Shown here in pieces: positions 11,665-24,520 of a stretch of DNA of 64,000 nucleotides. The first letter of the stretch is position 1, and every line of letters begins with the position of its first letter. The notes under the pieces are model-generated. The model was given only the letters and a program-made list of their open reading frames with translations. It was not told the origin of the DNA and searched no databases. A program made the translations under genes and the position numbers. The DNA is from Siphonodentalium dalli (lineage: Eukaryota; Mollusca; Scaphopoda; Gadilida; Siphonodentaliidae): positions 29,638,987-29,702,986 of the forward strand of contig CP136063.1 of the NCBI GenBank assembly GCA_032622095.1. The letters are read 5' to 3'.

Positions 11665-12631
11665 AGTTCTGGTTAAAACATTGAGACATTGGGGGATATC
11701 TATTAATATTACCACCAGAAGCAATTAGCTCTGTGTCGCATCAGATGACTTCTATGTCGATTACATGGAGTCTGACACCACAGCGCACACAATATATATC
11801 ACAGACAATGTTTACAAGAAAACTATAGTCAGAAATGGTAACGCCACCAAGATCATATTATTAGCCATAAATATAAATTATAATATAAAATATATTGGTT
11901 ACATGAATGCACCGCCTCAGAATTCCGTTAAAACAACTAATCCTTCAAATTATAAAAAAAAACTATGGCTTATTACTGCAGGTTTCTCGTTCACCACACC
12001 AGAAAGCTTCTAAATGCGGATAAAAAATCGGAGGTATTGTGTTCCCGCCAAGAGTGCATGGCCCAGCCATTGTTCATACCTAAACGTCGAAAGCAAATAA
12101 CGCGGTCATAATGGTTACATACTGCAACTATAAGACATCCAGCGAATACACACCCCACGAAAACCCGAAATGTGTTGTCCTGCGAGATATCCCATCGCTA
12201 TAGCTCAATTTGACACGGCCTGATTAGTCTTTCTACAATATCCTAAAACAATAAAGCTTCTCATATCATCGGCATAGTCAATAGAATTTTCACGAACTTG
12301 GACATTCCAACTACAGCTTTTACCGGACTCGGGTTCGCAGTACAATTTAAACGCGTCCCAAAATAACCGCATTCGGGTTAGCACTACAGTTTTTAAAGCG
12401 ACCCAATCTATTTATAAAACCTACATCGGCCCATGTCTTTCTAATATTTGGCCAACAGTATACACCGGTGGCGTTAATGACTGCATGTATATGGATTCCG
12501 ACAAACACACGGATGGCTGTATCGCTTTGCTGATAAGATTTTATAATTGGTTGACATTGACGTAATGGGGGACCCCGATAGGTCTCCAGACTCAATACAG
12601 CATACCTATTGAGTGTGTTTTAACCAGAACT
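11665..12631. mobile_element. Nested MITE in intron 1 of the DUF6589 gene
   Basis: A perfect 16-bp inverted repeat (agttctggttaaaaca) lies at 11665-11680 and 12616-12631. It sits wholly inside intron 1. The interior has no convincing ORF. No clear target duplication was seen, so the call rests on the TIR pair alone. Confidence 0.5.
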
Positions 12632-13076
12632 TATCTGGAGACGTGGACTGGTTATGTACTTACGTGGAATGGGTGGGTGTTACAAGTATAGTCGTGCACT
12701 ATACTAATGTGTAACAATCCTCGTCTTGCAAGTCCGCATCAGCAACGTTTCTCACAAACAACCAGGTGGGAGCATTAATGTGGCGATACGGTTTCTACAG
12801 AAAAAACAGTACCACAGAGCCGTGCAGGCCCTTCTAAAATGTTCGTCGCCGTTGCAGAGGGCCTTTAGAGTTGTGTTTGCCCAGGAGTTGAGGAATGAAA
12901 TGATATGCCTGCTGAAGGACAAATCATTTACTGATATATTAAAATGGGGTGATGTGAACCATTTTAAATGGGACAGCCTAATTGGTCAACTGGCCAACAA
13001 AGCACCAGCGGTATATGGCTCATTGGTTGCACTATTGCCGAAGAAAAAGAGAAGGTATAATTCTCCACCTTACACG

Positions 13077-13246
13077 CACACGATTGGATAGCGATCGGGT
13101 TCACTATTATATAGCGATTTGAAAGCACTTCTTCAAAGATCTCAATCATAACCGTGTGTGATACGCGAGATTGTGATTTAATATCAGTCGCTATCTATAT
13201 ATAATCGTGAACCCAGATTAGGTATATTTCGCTATCCAATCGTGTG
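13077..13246. mobile_element. Small foldback MITE in intron 2 of the DUF6589 gene
   Basis: A perfect 18-bp inverted repeat (cacacgattggatagcga) lies at 13077-13094 and 13229-13246. Inner arms also pair imperfectly (gggttcac against gtgaaccc). The element is about 170 bp and begins about 20 bases after the exon 2 donor site. Confidence 0.6.
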
Positions 13247-16200
13247 GTGATTGGTCAGATCAGATCAAGAACATCATAACTATCTATTAATGTCTCATAT
13301 TATAATTGCCTGAAATAACTGAATACATGTCACTTACGATTGTATAGTTCACGCACTCGGAGTTGGACGATATGGCAATCGTAAAAAGGTGTGCATATAT
13401 ACTCTGTATATATTCTAGATCACAGTCGTTTGGGAAGTAATGTCAAAATATAACCCCGTACATGCAAAGATACCTATATTTACAAATTTGTAAAATCTAT
13501 ATCTCATCACTCTGAGCTTTGATGGGTGGGTTCCTTGACTCGAATAACATATCTTTTTACCCCAGAAGCCAAAGAAATAGTAATTGGGAGGCGTTAAATA
13601 AGATTATGTAGCTTTAAAATTGAAATGTCGCTTTATTAAGCAAGTTTTACTAATTTATTCAGCACGGCGGGTGGCAGCTTTTCGCAAGACTTGACGAAAT
13701 ATGTCGGCTCAATAATTTGCCAAGTGCTGTTTGTATGGAGGAAGCAGCTGAACCTTCTCCAATTCATGAACTCTTTGGAAATGTGGATCGGCGGGTGTAA
13801 GATGTCTGTATGTATTTTATATATAAGAAAAAGTAAGATGCAAGCAACCCATCAACAGATATTATGACAAATTTTAAAAGTAAAATGTGTGTAGGCTAGC
13901 TATTTTCATCAGGTGGAAACTGCCGACGTATACACGTGTACTGAAGATGCATTTTACATACGATATATATGAAGTATTTATTTGATAACTACTAAACCTT
14001 CATCCATGTATTCTAATTTTACCAAATTTCAAATTGAAAAAAAAAACCGTTGACATGAATTTTCATCTTTGTTTTTTTTATTTTATACTGCATATTACTT
14101 GATATGTTAAGTTTATACATGATATACGCACATATTCTAAACACGTTAATATATTTTAAATGCATAACTAAAAAGGAAGCGATGTGACCATGCATGACTC
14201 GTGTTTATTAAACACTGAAGTCGCCAAGATGTGACATACTAAAAATATCCCCTCGTAAATATGTGTTGTCAAAGGTATTTACCCTTTTCTCGCGCATAGG
14301 TCATACATCAATTCAACCATATGGGATGGTGCATGAGTCCCACAACAACACTGGCGTGTGTGGACAAGTTCCGGCAGAGGTACGATAAGAAGATCTTGGT
14401 CGAAAAAGAAACAATTGAGGTAAGTGTAAGGGATGTGGGTAAAGGGGCGGGGAAACATTCATTCAATTGCTGAAGATGTTGAACTATATCTTAATAAACT
14501 AATCGTGTTTTATGGCAATATACCATACATGTTGTGGCCTGGATTATATATTGACAGGATTTATAAAATTATGTGTTACCTTTGATACACGACAGGTAAT
14601 ATTACTAGACGATAATGTTAGCATTGTAACCATGTGCATTATATATCGTTACAGAAAGCATTGCTCCAGAAACCCGTTGATGTCCCCCATCAGGATGACA
14701 AACCATCGACGAGTACTGGACGAGGGACAAAACGACGACTGTTCGCGGTCGAGAAACAGCTTGGTTTGTACACCATAAAAGACGAAAAATTAATATATGA
14801 AAACACAATTAATTCAAAACTATATGGAGTATATCCATAAACGATATAGCTCGCAATGATTTCGCAATAACAATGTAGATCGTGGGTATGAACTGGTTGC
14901 AGGAACCAAGTCTGTCTTTTCTGAACTAAACTTGATTTTGGTATGTTGGCATGTGCATGTGGGAATACCCAACTCACTGGACTATAGTAATGGAGCCGAT
15001 CCATGAGATGTTATAGAATCCTACTCATACATGAGCACCATGTAGTTGTTAACACATCAGAGAGACAGGGCTCCAGCTATATATATCAACTTGAACCATT
15101 CGTCAGTGTATTTAAATGTTGGCCATGTCATGTATACCGGTATATTCAATATAAATGCTGATATTAATGTATTTATTCATTATATAGAACAGCCAGCTCA
15201 ACCACCAGGCTACACACTCTGCTGGGACAACATAGGACGGCATACGAAGGCCAGACACCAGACACTGAAATCAACAAATAAGCAACATCTTTGGGCCCTC
15301 AGCTATGCGGCCATCAACCGGGTCCCGACAACCCACCTGAATTCGACGGATGGTCAGCTAGCGGAAACCATTCCTCTCACGAAACTGATTCCTTCTCCAG
15401 ATGATGTTAGCTGGCTGAGGGGTCGGCTCGAGTTTACTATTAAATATATTGTGTGCAACAATCTGCCTTTCTTTACCAGACTGAAAAATCGCACTAAGAG
15501 GTATCCATATTTTGAGAATAGTGGTGCCATGTCTCAAAAGAGCGAAATTGTAAGTATTTTGATATTGGCAATTGCATAGTTGTGCTGACGTGCCTAGTTT
15601 ATATTGCAATATATCACATTTTCAAATAAACTGGAAAATAACAATATGGAGTCTATAGACCTGTAGTGGACTAGTACGCATGGGAGCGGACTGACAGACG
15701 GACGCACGGACTAATGAATAGCAATATGGCCAAATTAAAAAAGAGGAGTATGATGAGTCATAATTTATTTATATACATATTAATTTGAAAATATAATATG
15801 TGTGATGTGTGAACACGAGTTGCGGATACCCACTGGTGCGAATTCATTCAGGTTTATGTAGTTATTTGTCTTTGTTTGCGGTCGTCAACGGTCACACGCG
15901 TGCCAGTGTGTATGTGTTTTCCCCACCTTTTGATTAATATCGGTCTTAGGTCTATATGTTATCGTTAATTTATTGACTTTCAGGTAAATTTGGGAGTTAT
16001 ACGGGAAAATCCGTCTACATCAGCGGGAACGATTAAAATCGTTGAAACTCTACAGAAGTATGTCCCCAAAGTTAATGGTCAGTTACAGCCAGCAATCCTG
16101 TTTGGAGATGGTCTCTCGTGCGAACGCCATAACGATGCACACAAGGCCCGTGCCAAAATGACGACCCCAGAGCTGAGGCTAGAAGGACTCGAACCAGGAA

Positions 16201-19200
16201 TGCAGGATTTTCACAAACGGATGATCAGCATGCAGGTAACCTTATAATTATGTTGTGATAATTATATCTGAAGCAATGAACTCTCATACTGAATACGTGC
16301 CTCCACAACTCTGATATATTTATATATGCTAGTCGTATGTACATCTTACCACGAACAACATATATACGCAGCACACACGGCATGCATGGGTTGAACTCAG
16401 TTTCCGCGTGCATATAGACACCAGACTCTCAGTTTACGATATTATATAATTATCTAACAGATTATTTTCTGAGAATTAAAGCCTACTTTATTAAGTATAG
16501 CATTATTATATTACAGTAACCACAATTAATGCCGAATGATAATTTCACAAGTCTTAATAACCATATGCCAACATCTTATTATACTTTTGGTGTGTTACAT
16601 TGAAGATAATTCTGTTATCCAACCTACAACATGGCGATCTTGAACAACATTCCATACTTGTTAAGTGTTAAATTTTGTGTCTACATTACAACTAATCCGT
16701 CCTAATAGAAACTTATTTATACTCCCAGGACACGATGGATTTGCTTTTTAGCGGATCGAGCGTTGGAGAGAGGGGGACTTTGGCTCATATCAAAAACTTA
16801 TATGGCCATCGCTCCGTTGCGAAAGATGTATCAAAGTGCTTTAACCATGCTGCGGACTTACTTGAACACGCCACCGACAGTATGATAATAACCATGGCTA
16901 TGGATCATTTGGGTATTGTCACTTGTGGTGACCATCCATGTGATGTAAACGAGACAAGCATGAAGGACATGGAGGAACTCTTGAATGGAACCGCGGAGCA
17001 TATAGGTACGTATAAATAATTCCCTTCAATGAGGAAATTGTGTCCTCATTTTATACATTCGTGTTTACTGCTTTATCTAATTAAATCAGTATTATTTGTA
17101 CAGTCCTGAATAAAGTCCATTGTATCTTGTTGCATCCGTGATTATATTCGCTATGTTAACACATGTTTATGTTATATAGCCATCCATGCAATAATATTCA
17201 AGCTATACGCATTTATTCTAATTTATAAACAGAGTAACCTATCAACTCAGTTACCTAATCACTCCATACCCAAATGATTCATCTCATTTATCCAAAAGCC
17301 TACCAGATATAACACTTTACTGCACATAATTAATTTGCCACCCAGCTTCATTAATGAATATTGCACAATGTCCTCTCATTTGCCTGTAAGCCCACTTTCC
17401 ATGACCACTAGCTTGCATCTCTGTCTACATACAATTTGATGCGACTCGTTGTCACGTTCTCTCAGTGTGTCAATATACAGTATACATTTCTATGCATGTT
17501 CGCCAATAGTCTCTGAGATATGGGCAGATCCGGGTTATGAAGATTTGTGGCGTGAGGCGCAGATACAGGAGAAACAGAGAGAATCTTTGTTGGGTGGATC
17601 AGTTGAAGAAGGTGAGCGTTCTATATGTTTTTATTGAGGTGATTGCGGATGCTATTGAATGTATTCGTGTGTGATTATAGGTAATGAATCGCAGTTCGAT
17701 TGTGTCATACTCATATGTTTTGATCGACAGCAATTAAAGTTATTACACAGAGTTTACTCTGCGGGTCAACATCAAATGTCCCCAATCGAACTTTGAGTCA
17801 TTAATTATAGTTAAGAAGTGAGATTGATATTAAAACTCACATGTTATCGATTGCAGATGACGAACCCGCTACTGTTGAAGCCACCGAATACCTGTTCTGC
17901 ATTTGTAAGGACAAAGGTGACGATGCTCCGATGGTGTGTTGTGATAACGATCTGTGCCCAAATGGCGAATGGTTTCACTACGAGTGTATGGGACTTACGG
18001 TGGAAGATATTCCAGGTAGACTTATAACTATGACATTTTAGATTTAGCTCAATAGGATAACACAAGTTATTTTATATATAACGTCTATTAAATACAAAAT
18101 ATGATGATGGTCTTCAATGTCGATTCTAAAAAAATATACATTATTGTGTTCTTAATAGGTGGAAAACGACGGTGGTAGTGTGGTGGTGATTGCAAGAAGG
18201 CCGGTGGCAAGAAGAAGGGGAAAGTCAAAGAAGACTGTAGCAGAAGACAATATGCAAAAACTCTTGTGTGGAGGGGAGTGGGTGACAGAATTAGGAAGGA
18301 GGCGACCAGAGCCGGGGACGGATTGTCAATAGTACGGTTGTATTTATTCGACGCCATCGACTTCTATACCAACAAGCACCCGAAGTACCTGATTCTCGCC
18401 CATCGGCTGATTGTTGGTATGTTTATTAAGTATATCAGTAAAGTTTATGAATGAATACACGTGTGTTGTTTTAGACAACATAATTCTATCAATATTTTGC
18501 CTAACTGAATTCTCTTTATAAATTTTTTGAAATTGTTATATAAATACGAGTAAGGAAAAACACTATACAGATGATTGTGAAAATTCAACAGACATTTCAA
18601 CATTCATTCGTGGCCTATTGCTCGGTATCGTATAATTTGCCACAATGAAGCATGTCTATGAATCATGTTCCACGATGAAAAGTCTACCTAGATGACGATA
18701 ACAACAACTGGAATCGCTCCTAATATCAACATGTCATTGTTAACTTTGTCACACAGGAATAAATGGTTGGCTTTCAGAAAAGCTAAAGGAAGACCTCGTC
18801 AACAACAGGACGGTAAACTATTATGGTGGGCTGATGCGGAATATTCCAATGGACCAAGCTAACGAATATTTGAACAAGGTACCAATTTCATTTAGCATTT
18901 CCCTTAAGTTAGGAATATCATAACTTTTTGTCCAGTAAGATTCATGTGTTGACAAGGAGCGAAAAAGGCCAATTCGTATTACTAATATCAGCCATTGTGA
19001 TATCCCTCAAAAGTTCATTTAATTTTGTTTCCATCAACGTGTAATAGTATATGTAACATGTGTGGCCGTATCTGTTTGCAGTGAGCATACAAATTAATAC
19101 AATATGAATTATATATAACATTCAACACTTATTTTTGTTAGGAACTAATAGAGAGTTTGTCAAGGACGGGTCAGCTAACTGACAAAACAGTGGACCGCCA

Positions 19201-20011
19201 TGGGACCATGGTTGGCGGGATTACGAGAGAGGTACAGGAAAGTTACCACGATCTGTGTGGATTGAAGAATCGGGGTCCAGGACGAGGTATTCTAAGAAGT
19301 TCACCAGTTCAATAATATTGTTAATAATATGCTATTCAATCTGACATCAACCTATTTTTTGTCTCTGCCGAACGAAAATATTCACAAATTATGATGCTGA
19401 ATCGATCATGTGTTGTGGTCGTATCACACATTGCATAAATTTAAAATTTACGCAGTCCTAATTTATGTCTCATTTATTAGATATTAGATCATACTGTGTA
19501 TATACCACATTTAAAACGCATGTTCTTTTATTTTCTTTGCAGCCAAACATTTCGACAGATCAAACGACATTCAGAAGTTGGCAGAGGAGTGTTTGCGGGA
19601 GGGCGTATTTAATAAGTCGGCAACACCACTCAAATCATTCAAGAACGTCAAACTCCCGACCGTCACAGATCCCCATAAATTTGTATCCAAATTGGCACAT
19701 CTGTCTGAGAGGCTTGATTTGAGGAGGCGGGTGGTGGCTCGCAAACCACGCGGAAAGAAGAAGAAATAAACCCACTTTCGACACATGTTTTTGTCTTTTT
19801 CTGATTTTGTTTGTATTATACACTTGATGACTACACTTTGTGTCGAACGATTACAGTCCATCTGAGCGAATAGGGAAAGCATACAACAATTGTCAGCAAA
19901 CTGTCCATTCCCATTTCCCAAATTCATGGAAAATCTTCTGGTTTTCTAAAGAAAAAAAATAGAAATTTCCCTTCCATTTACAAGATTTTCTTCATACTTA
20001 ATTTGCATAAC

Positions 20012-20824
20012 AGTATTTGATTACGTTATCTTCACACTGACAGCTCTAGTATTATAATCGTTATCGGTCATAGGCCTTACTAAGTGTAAACCTCTATGAC
20101 GCAATTTGTTTCCCAATGGCAAAGACCCAGGACCCATTCCCTAAAACAGGTTGGACAAATTTATGTTATTAGATGAGAAACTGCATTACGACACGGCGCA
20201 TAGCGATGGAATACGACGATTGAAAACAGGTAAGTATGGTTATTTAATTTAATTTGTATGTATATATATATATATATAGGCAGGTTTCTGTTCTACTTCT
20301 GTATCTTTTACGTCCAAGAGATCAGGCATGTTTCTGTTCTATTTCTGTATCTTTTACGTCCAAGAGATCACTGTGGGTTCCATAGTATACGTTCAATCCC
20401 GGTGAAAAAAATGAGATAAGCAAAGTTATTAGATGAGAAACCTTATTGAAATATCTAAATAGTTTCGCGCTAGAGTACGAATTTACTTTTTCGGAGGGTA
20501 CGAGCTGGTCAGGGTACGAAAATACTTGCTCCCACGACAGCGAGTGCGGTGTGACCGGAGTTCGATCGAGCACAACCCAATGTTTAAAAATGTTTAAAAA
20601 TCCGTCGGCTCCAGCCGAATATTCTCAATAAATCTCTCATTTTTGGAAAAGGAATATGAAAGGTATGTCAGGGTGATGCAGTAGCACATGTATTACCCGA
20701 AAAACATCGCAGTTTGGTTGTATCTTGCGTCACATTCTTCCTTTCCGGACTTGAAGAAAAAGCTCCGTTACCAGCGATGGGGAAAGTTGGACTATACATT
20801 CAATGTATAGTCAATTTTGGACTA
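20012..20824 (-). repeat. Right terminal inverted repeat, about 813 bp
   Basis: This is the inverted partner of 6692-7507, containing the same (TA)n run and 45-bp duplication. The outer 60 bases are the most diverged part: the homologous flanks are kept while the hairpin sequence differs. Confidence 0.9.
20790..20812. other. Right terminal hairpin of the 14-kb element
   Basis: gactatacatt and aatgtatagtc form a perfect 11-bp palindrome around base 20801. Its outer and inner flanks (tccaaaat, ccaactttcccc on the reverse strand) match those of the left hairpin, but the stem itself is unrelated in sequence. Confidence 0.7.
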
Positions 20825-20836
20825 ATATACATGTAG
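20825..20836 (+). repeat. Right copy of the 12-bp direct repeat
   Basis: atatacatgtag, the same as 6680-6691. Homology with locus B resumes immediately after it (ggactatctgac, 20837). Confidence 0.45.
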
Positions 20837-21995
20837 GACTATCTGACTATTCCACACAATGGTAGATGCTAACCTGAATAATCATGAGACCACCAACACA
20901 GAGAATAAACGACATGATTGTGACGTATGTGGGAAACTGTTCGCCGCTTCAGGCAGCTTGGTGAGACATAAGAGAATCCACACCGGAGATAAGCCTCACC
21001 ATTGTGAAATATGCGGAAAATCATTTAATCAATCGGGCAGCTTGGTGAAACATAAGAGAATTCACACTGGAGATAAACCTTACCCTTGTGCTATATGCGG
21101 GGAATCGTTCACTCAATTGAACAACTTTGTGAGACATAAGAGAATCCACACTGGAGATAAACCTTATCGTTGTGATATATGCGGGGAATCATTTATTCGA
21201 TCTGACATATTGGTGATACATATGAGAATCCACACCGGAGATAAGCCTTATCATTGCGATATATGCGGGAAATCTTTTAATGCATCGAGCGACTTGGTGA
21301 TACATAAGAGAATCCACACCGGAGATAAGCCTTACCGTTGTGATATATGCGGGAAATCGTTTAATCGATCGAGCACCTTGGTGGTACATAAGAGAATCCA
21401 CACCGGAGATAAGCCTTACCGTTGTGATTTATGCGGGAAATCATTTAATCGATCGAGCGCCTTGGTGGTACATAAGAGAATCCACACTGGAGATAAACCT
21501 TTCTGCTGTGATATATGCGGGAAATCATTTAATGATTCGAGCGCCTTGTCGATACATAAGAGAATCCACACCGGAGATAAACCTTATCGGTGTGATTTAT
21601 GTGGAAAATCATTTAATCGATCGAGCGCCTTGGTGGTACATAAGATAGTCCACACCGGAGATAAACCTTTCTGCTGTGATATATGCGGGAAATCATTTAA
21701 TGATTCGAGCGCCTTGTCGATACATAAGAGAATTCACACCGGAGATAAACCTTATCGGTGTGATTTATGTGGAAAATCATTTAATACATCGAGCAACTTG
21801 GTGACACACAAGAGAATCCACACCGGGGACAAGCCTCACCATTGTGATATATGCGGGAAATCATTCAGTCAATCGTGCAGCTTGATGACACATATGCGAA
21901 TCCACACCGGAGTTAAGCCTTACAGTTGTGATATATGCGGGAAATCATTTAATCGATCGAGCGCCTTGGTGGTACATAAGAGAATCCACACCTGA

Positions 21996-22256
<261 letters not shown>

Positions 22257-23415
22257 TAAAATTCCTTAAATCGACATGTAGTTTGCAATCAAATCGAAAA
22301 AATAAATTTTCGATATGCCTTTTTATCATCATCATAATATGAAAATATAGTATATGTGGAATGTGTCACGTTAAAATGAGCACCGGAGTATCATGTTCCT
22401 ATTTTTCAGCTGCCATGGAAACGGTAGGCACTTTTATGCATGTTTTCTCCGTTACCAACCCGAAAAGTTAGCATATGGGCACATACAGTCTATTTAAACA
22501 TGTGGCAACAGTTTTATATTGTCACAATCAATACACAATGGTGGCTATAGTCACATGCATGCAATTTTATAAAATACTCATGATTCGAGATGTTACTAGC
22601 CAGATGTTTAGGGTCAATGGCTACCCGTATATCTTAGGATTACCGTGCAATTAAAAATTCATTCCGAATCCAACACTCTTTATCACTCTATATGGTGTAT
22701 AGACAGACGAAATGGGTCAATTTCTTATGTGGGGATATATACGTTTTCAAAAACAAAACATGTGGAAAATATTGATGTGGCGTTTGTGATATGCGACACA
22801 CATACTTTACAGTGGGTGTGGTAACGGAGAAGACACATTTTGGGTCTTTATGTTCCTAAATATTGCGAATCGTTGATGCACACTAAATTTTGAATACTAT
22901 GTGACACAAACGTGTTCGGTTGAATTTCTAATTTCGCTGGAAACATATTAACTATTATTTGAAACTACATGCAGTCCCATGTACTTTGAAGAATGTGTAT
23001 ATGTTTCCAGTAAACCCATATCATTGATCTATGCTGGTGCACACAATTCTGTGCATCTAGAAATAAGACCTGCGTAATCATGCCATTCAATTGTATTTGA
23101 TTACATAAATATAAAAATGTGTTAATATTTGTCGAACAAGGAATACCTGACAATTCAAACGCCCGATGTAATATTAGCATGGACATGATGGTAACGGAGA
23201 AAACACCTATATATAGTTATATACGACATGTATGCAAGTTTATGAATGAGGAATATTTTGCTATATTCAAACCGGTTTTGGACAAGTTTCCAAAAAAAAA
23301 CTGCCAAAACAAAATGCATTGTTTTATTCATGGATTGGTACTAGTATGCAATATGATTAAAATTCGAAATTAATTTTAAATAGCTAGTAGCCTTCAATTA
23401 ATTTCCTGCCTATTT

Positions 23416-23944
23416 TTAAATCAATTGAATATCTGAGCACAACAACCATTCGTCGCGTTTACTGGGATCGAGTGGATCACCATAAACCCAGCCACACTTC
23501 CCACAAGGATACGCATCTTGACAGTTATTTTCCGCACTCTTTTTTGAAGCTCGCTTGCCTTTGATGACCGTTGACCGAGAACCATTAGACTCGCGAACAT
23601 GTGGTGCATCGTTGTGAACTTCCAATTGCATTTCAGGTCGGATTCACCATTTGAAGTTAGGAACGGGTAGCACATAGGGTAAAACCAATTTCAGGGCGCT
23701 TTCGTTGAGGTGAATAAATGCGACATTAACATTGGCGTGATTGCCCCAATCACAAAATGCGGCGGCGTTCTGTATCACAAATTTACCGGTCTTCACTGCA
23801 ACGTCAGCCAACCTCTTGGAGGTCCCTCCAATTCTATCACACGGCCCTTTTCCATGACCTGCTTCCAAATATTGCCAGGTAGCTTTCACGACCATCTTAG
23901 AATGATTACTGACAAGGTTGAAGATATGTCTGTTTCGATATTGG
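23416..23944 (-). pseudogene. Transposase-like exon with GHGKGPCD motif
   Basis: After an acceptor-like ag, the frame reads QYRNRHIFNLVSNHSK, then YLEAGHGKGPCDRIGG and TSKRLADVAVKTGK. Near the end comes a Cys-rich stretch, CGKCGWVYGDPLDP...WLLC. I recognise the QYRN...HGKGPCDxxGGTxKR pattern from transposon-associated proteins widespread in invertebrates; it looks like the C-terminal half of an RNase H-like transposase core. One in-frame TGA lies at 23644-23646. No upstream exons were identified in the rest of the element, so it is probably non-autonomous. Its location between the TIRs suggests it is the element's own transposase. Confidence 0.6.
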
Positions 23945-23959
23945 CTGTTGGGTGAATCC

Positions 23960-24520
23960 TAAATGTGGTGGATGTATTTGACACCAGGAACAATATATAA
24001 CACCATTTGTTTGACATAAATCGGCCAAGGGGCTGAAAAATAGCATATGCATGGGTGTCCTATTTTGAACCCCTCTGGACAGCGACAATTTTGGATCAGG
24101 TTGAGGTATGCGAGGTGTTTGGAAAGAGTACCTGTGGAGGGACACCCTACAACACCTTTTGTTTGACCTAAATCGGTCAACGGGACGAAAAATGGCATGT
24201 CATATTTGAACCCTTCTGGTCGGCGGGCATTTTGGATCGGGTGGGGGGGATATTTAGATTATCTTGGGGCACCCTTTGTTTTACCTAAATCGACCAAGGG
24301 GTGCCCTATTTGTACATCTCTGGATGGTGTCCATTTTAGATCGTGGTGTGGTGAAGGGGGTGGGGTATTTAGATTGCCCCCCTACACACACCTTTTGTTT
24401 GACCTAAATCGGCTGAGAAAAGGCACGGTGCCCTATTTGAACCCTTCTGGACGGCGGCCACTTTGGATCTGGATGGGTGCGTGGATAGAATATGTGTGTG
24501 GGGGGGGGGGGGGCAGCACA
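23960..24520. repeat. Degenerate minisatellite, roughly 120-bp period
   Basis: The phrases ccctatttgaacccttctgg, ttgtttgacctaaatcgg and cattttggatc recur about four to five times with substitutions and indels. A run of 13 or more G lies near 24500. Long ORFs here are by-products of the repeat. Confidence 0.65.

Larger units (their letters stand above)
11157..19769 (+). pseudogene. DUF6589-family protein with PHD finger, likely transposase; one nonsense codon
   Basis: A 14-exon model keeps phase throughout: 11157-11534, 12801-13054, 13663-13807, 14300-14419, 14655-14763, 15188-15549, 15984-16235, 16729-17005, 17513-17611, 17857-18015, 18159-18416, 18757-18878, 19142-19286, 19543-19769 (about 968 residues). 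The N-terminus has CANC and CIKC pairs. The conserved core has WDNIGRHTKARHQ (exon 6), FGDGLSCERHNDAH and DFHKRM (exon 7), and CFNHAADLLEH (exon 8). These acidic positions could form a DDE-like site, which is inference. Exons 10-11 encode a PHD finger (CICK, CCDN, FHYEC). At 18176-18178 a TAG replaces the residue before its last Cys pair, cutting the product to about 724 residues. The frame stays open and family-like afterwards, ending in RGKKKK. I recognise DUF6589 by pattern. Confidence 0.8.
6692..20824. mobile_element. 14.1-kb TIR DNA transposon with RecQ helicase and DUF6589/PHD genes
   Basis: The element is bounded by long, nearly identical inverted repeats (6692-7507 and 20012-20824). 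Inside are two divergently transcribed spliced genes: a RecQ-type helicase (11004-7600) and a DUF6589 protein with a PHD finger (11157-19769). Each end carries a perfect hairpin, and a 12-bp direct repeat borders the element. Compared with locus B, it sits between the upstream block and the finger exon of zinc-finger gene A. Helicase-encoding lineages of eukaryotic DNA transposons are known (for example within Academ). Membership there is only a suggestion that a database comparison would have to decide. Confidence 0.85.

Noticed and set aside
11765-12013. Possible extra exon of the DUF6589 gene after the acceptor-like ctgcag near 11982
   Set aside because: It lies inside the nested MITE interval, and the 14-exon model already keeps phase directly from exon 1 to 12801.
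14605-15004. Minus-strand ORFs over the DUF6589 gene
   Set aside because: They are antisense to well-phased plus-strand exons and have no family resemblance.
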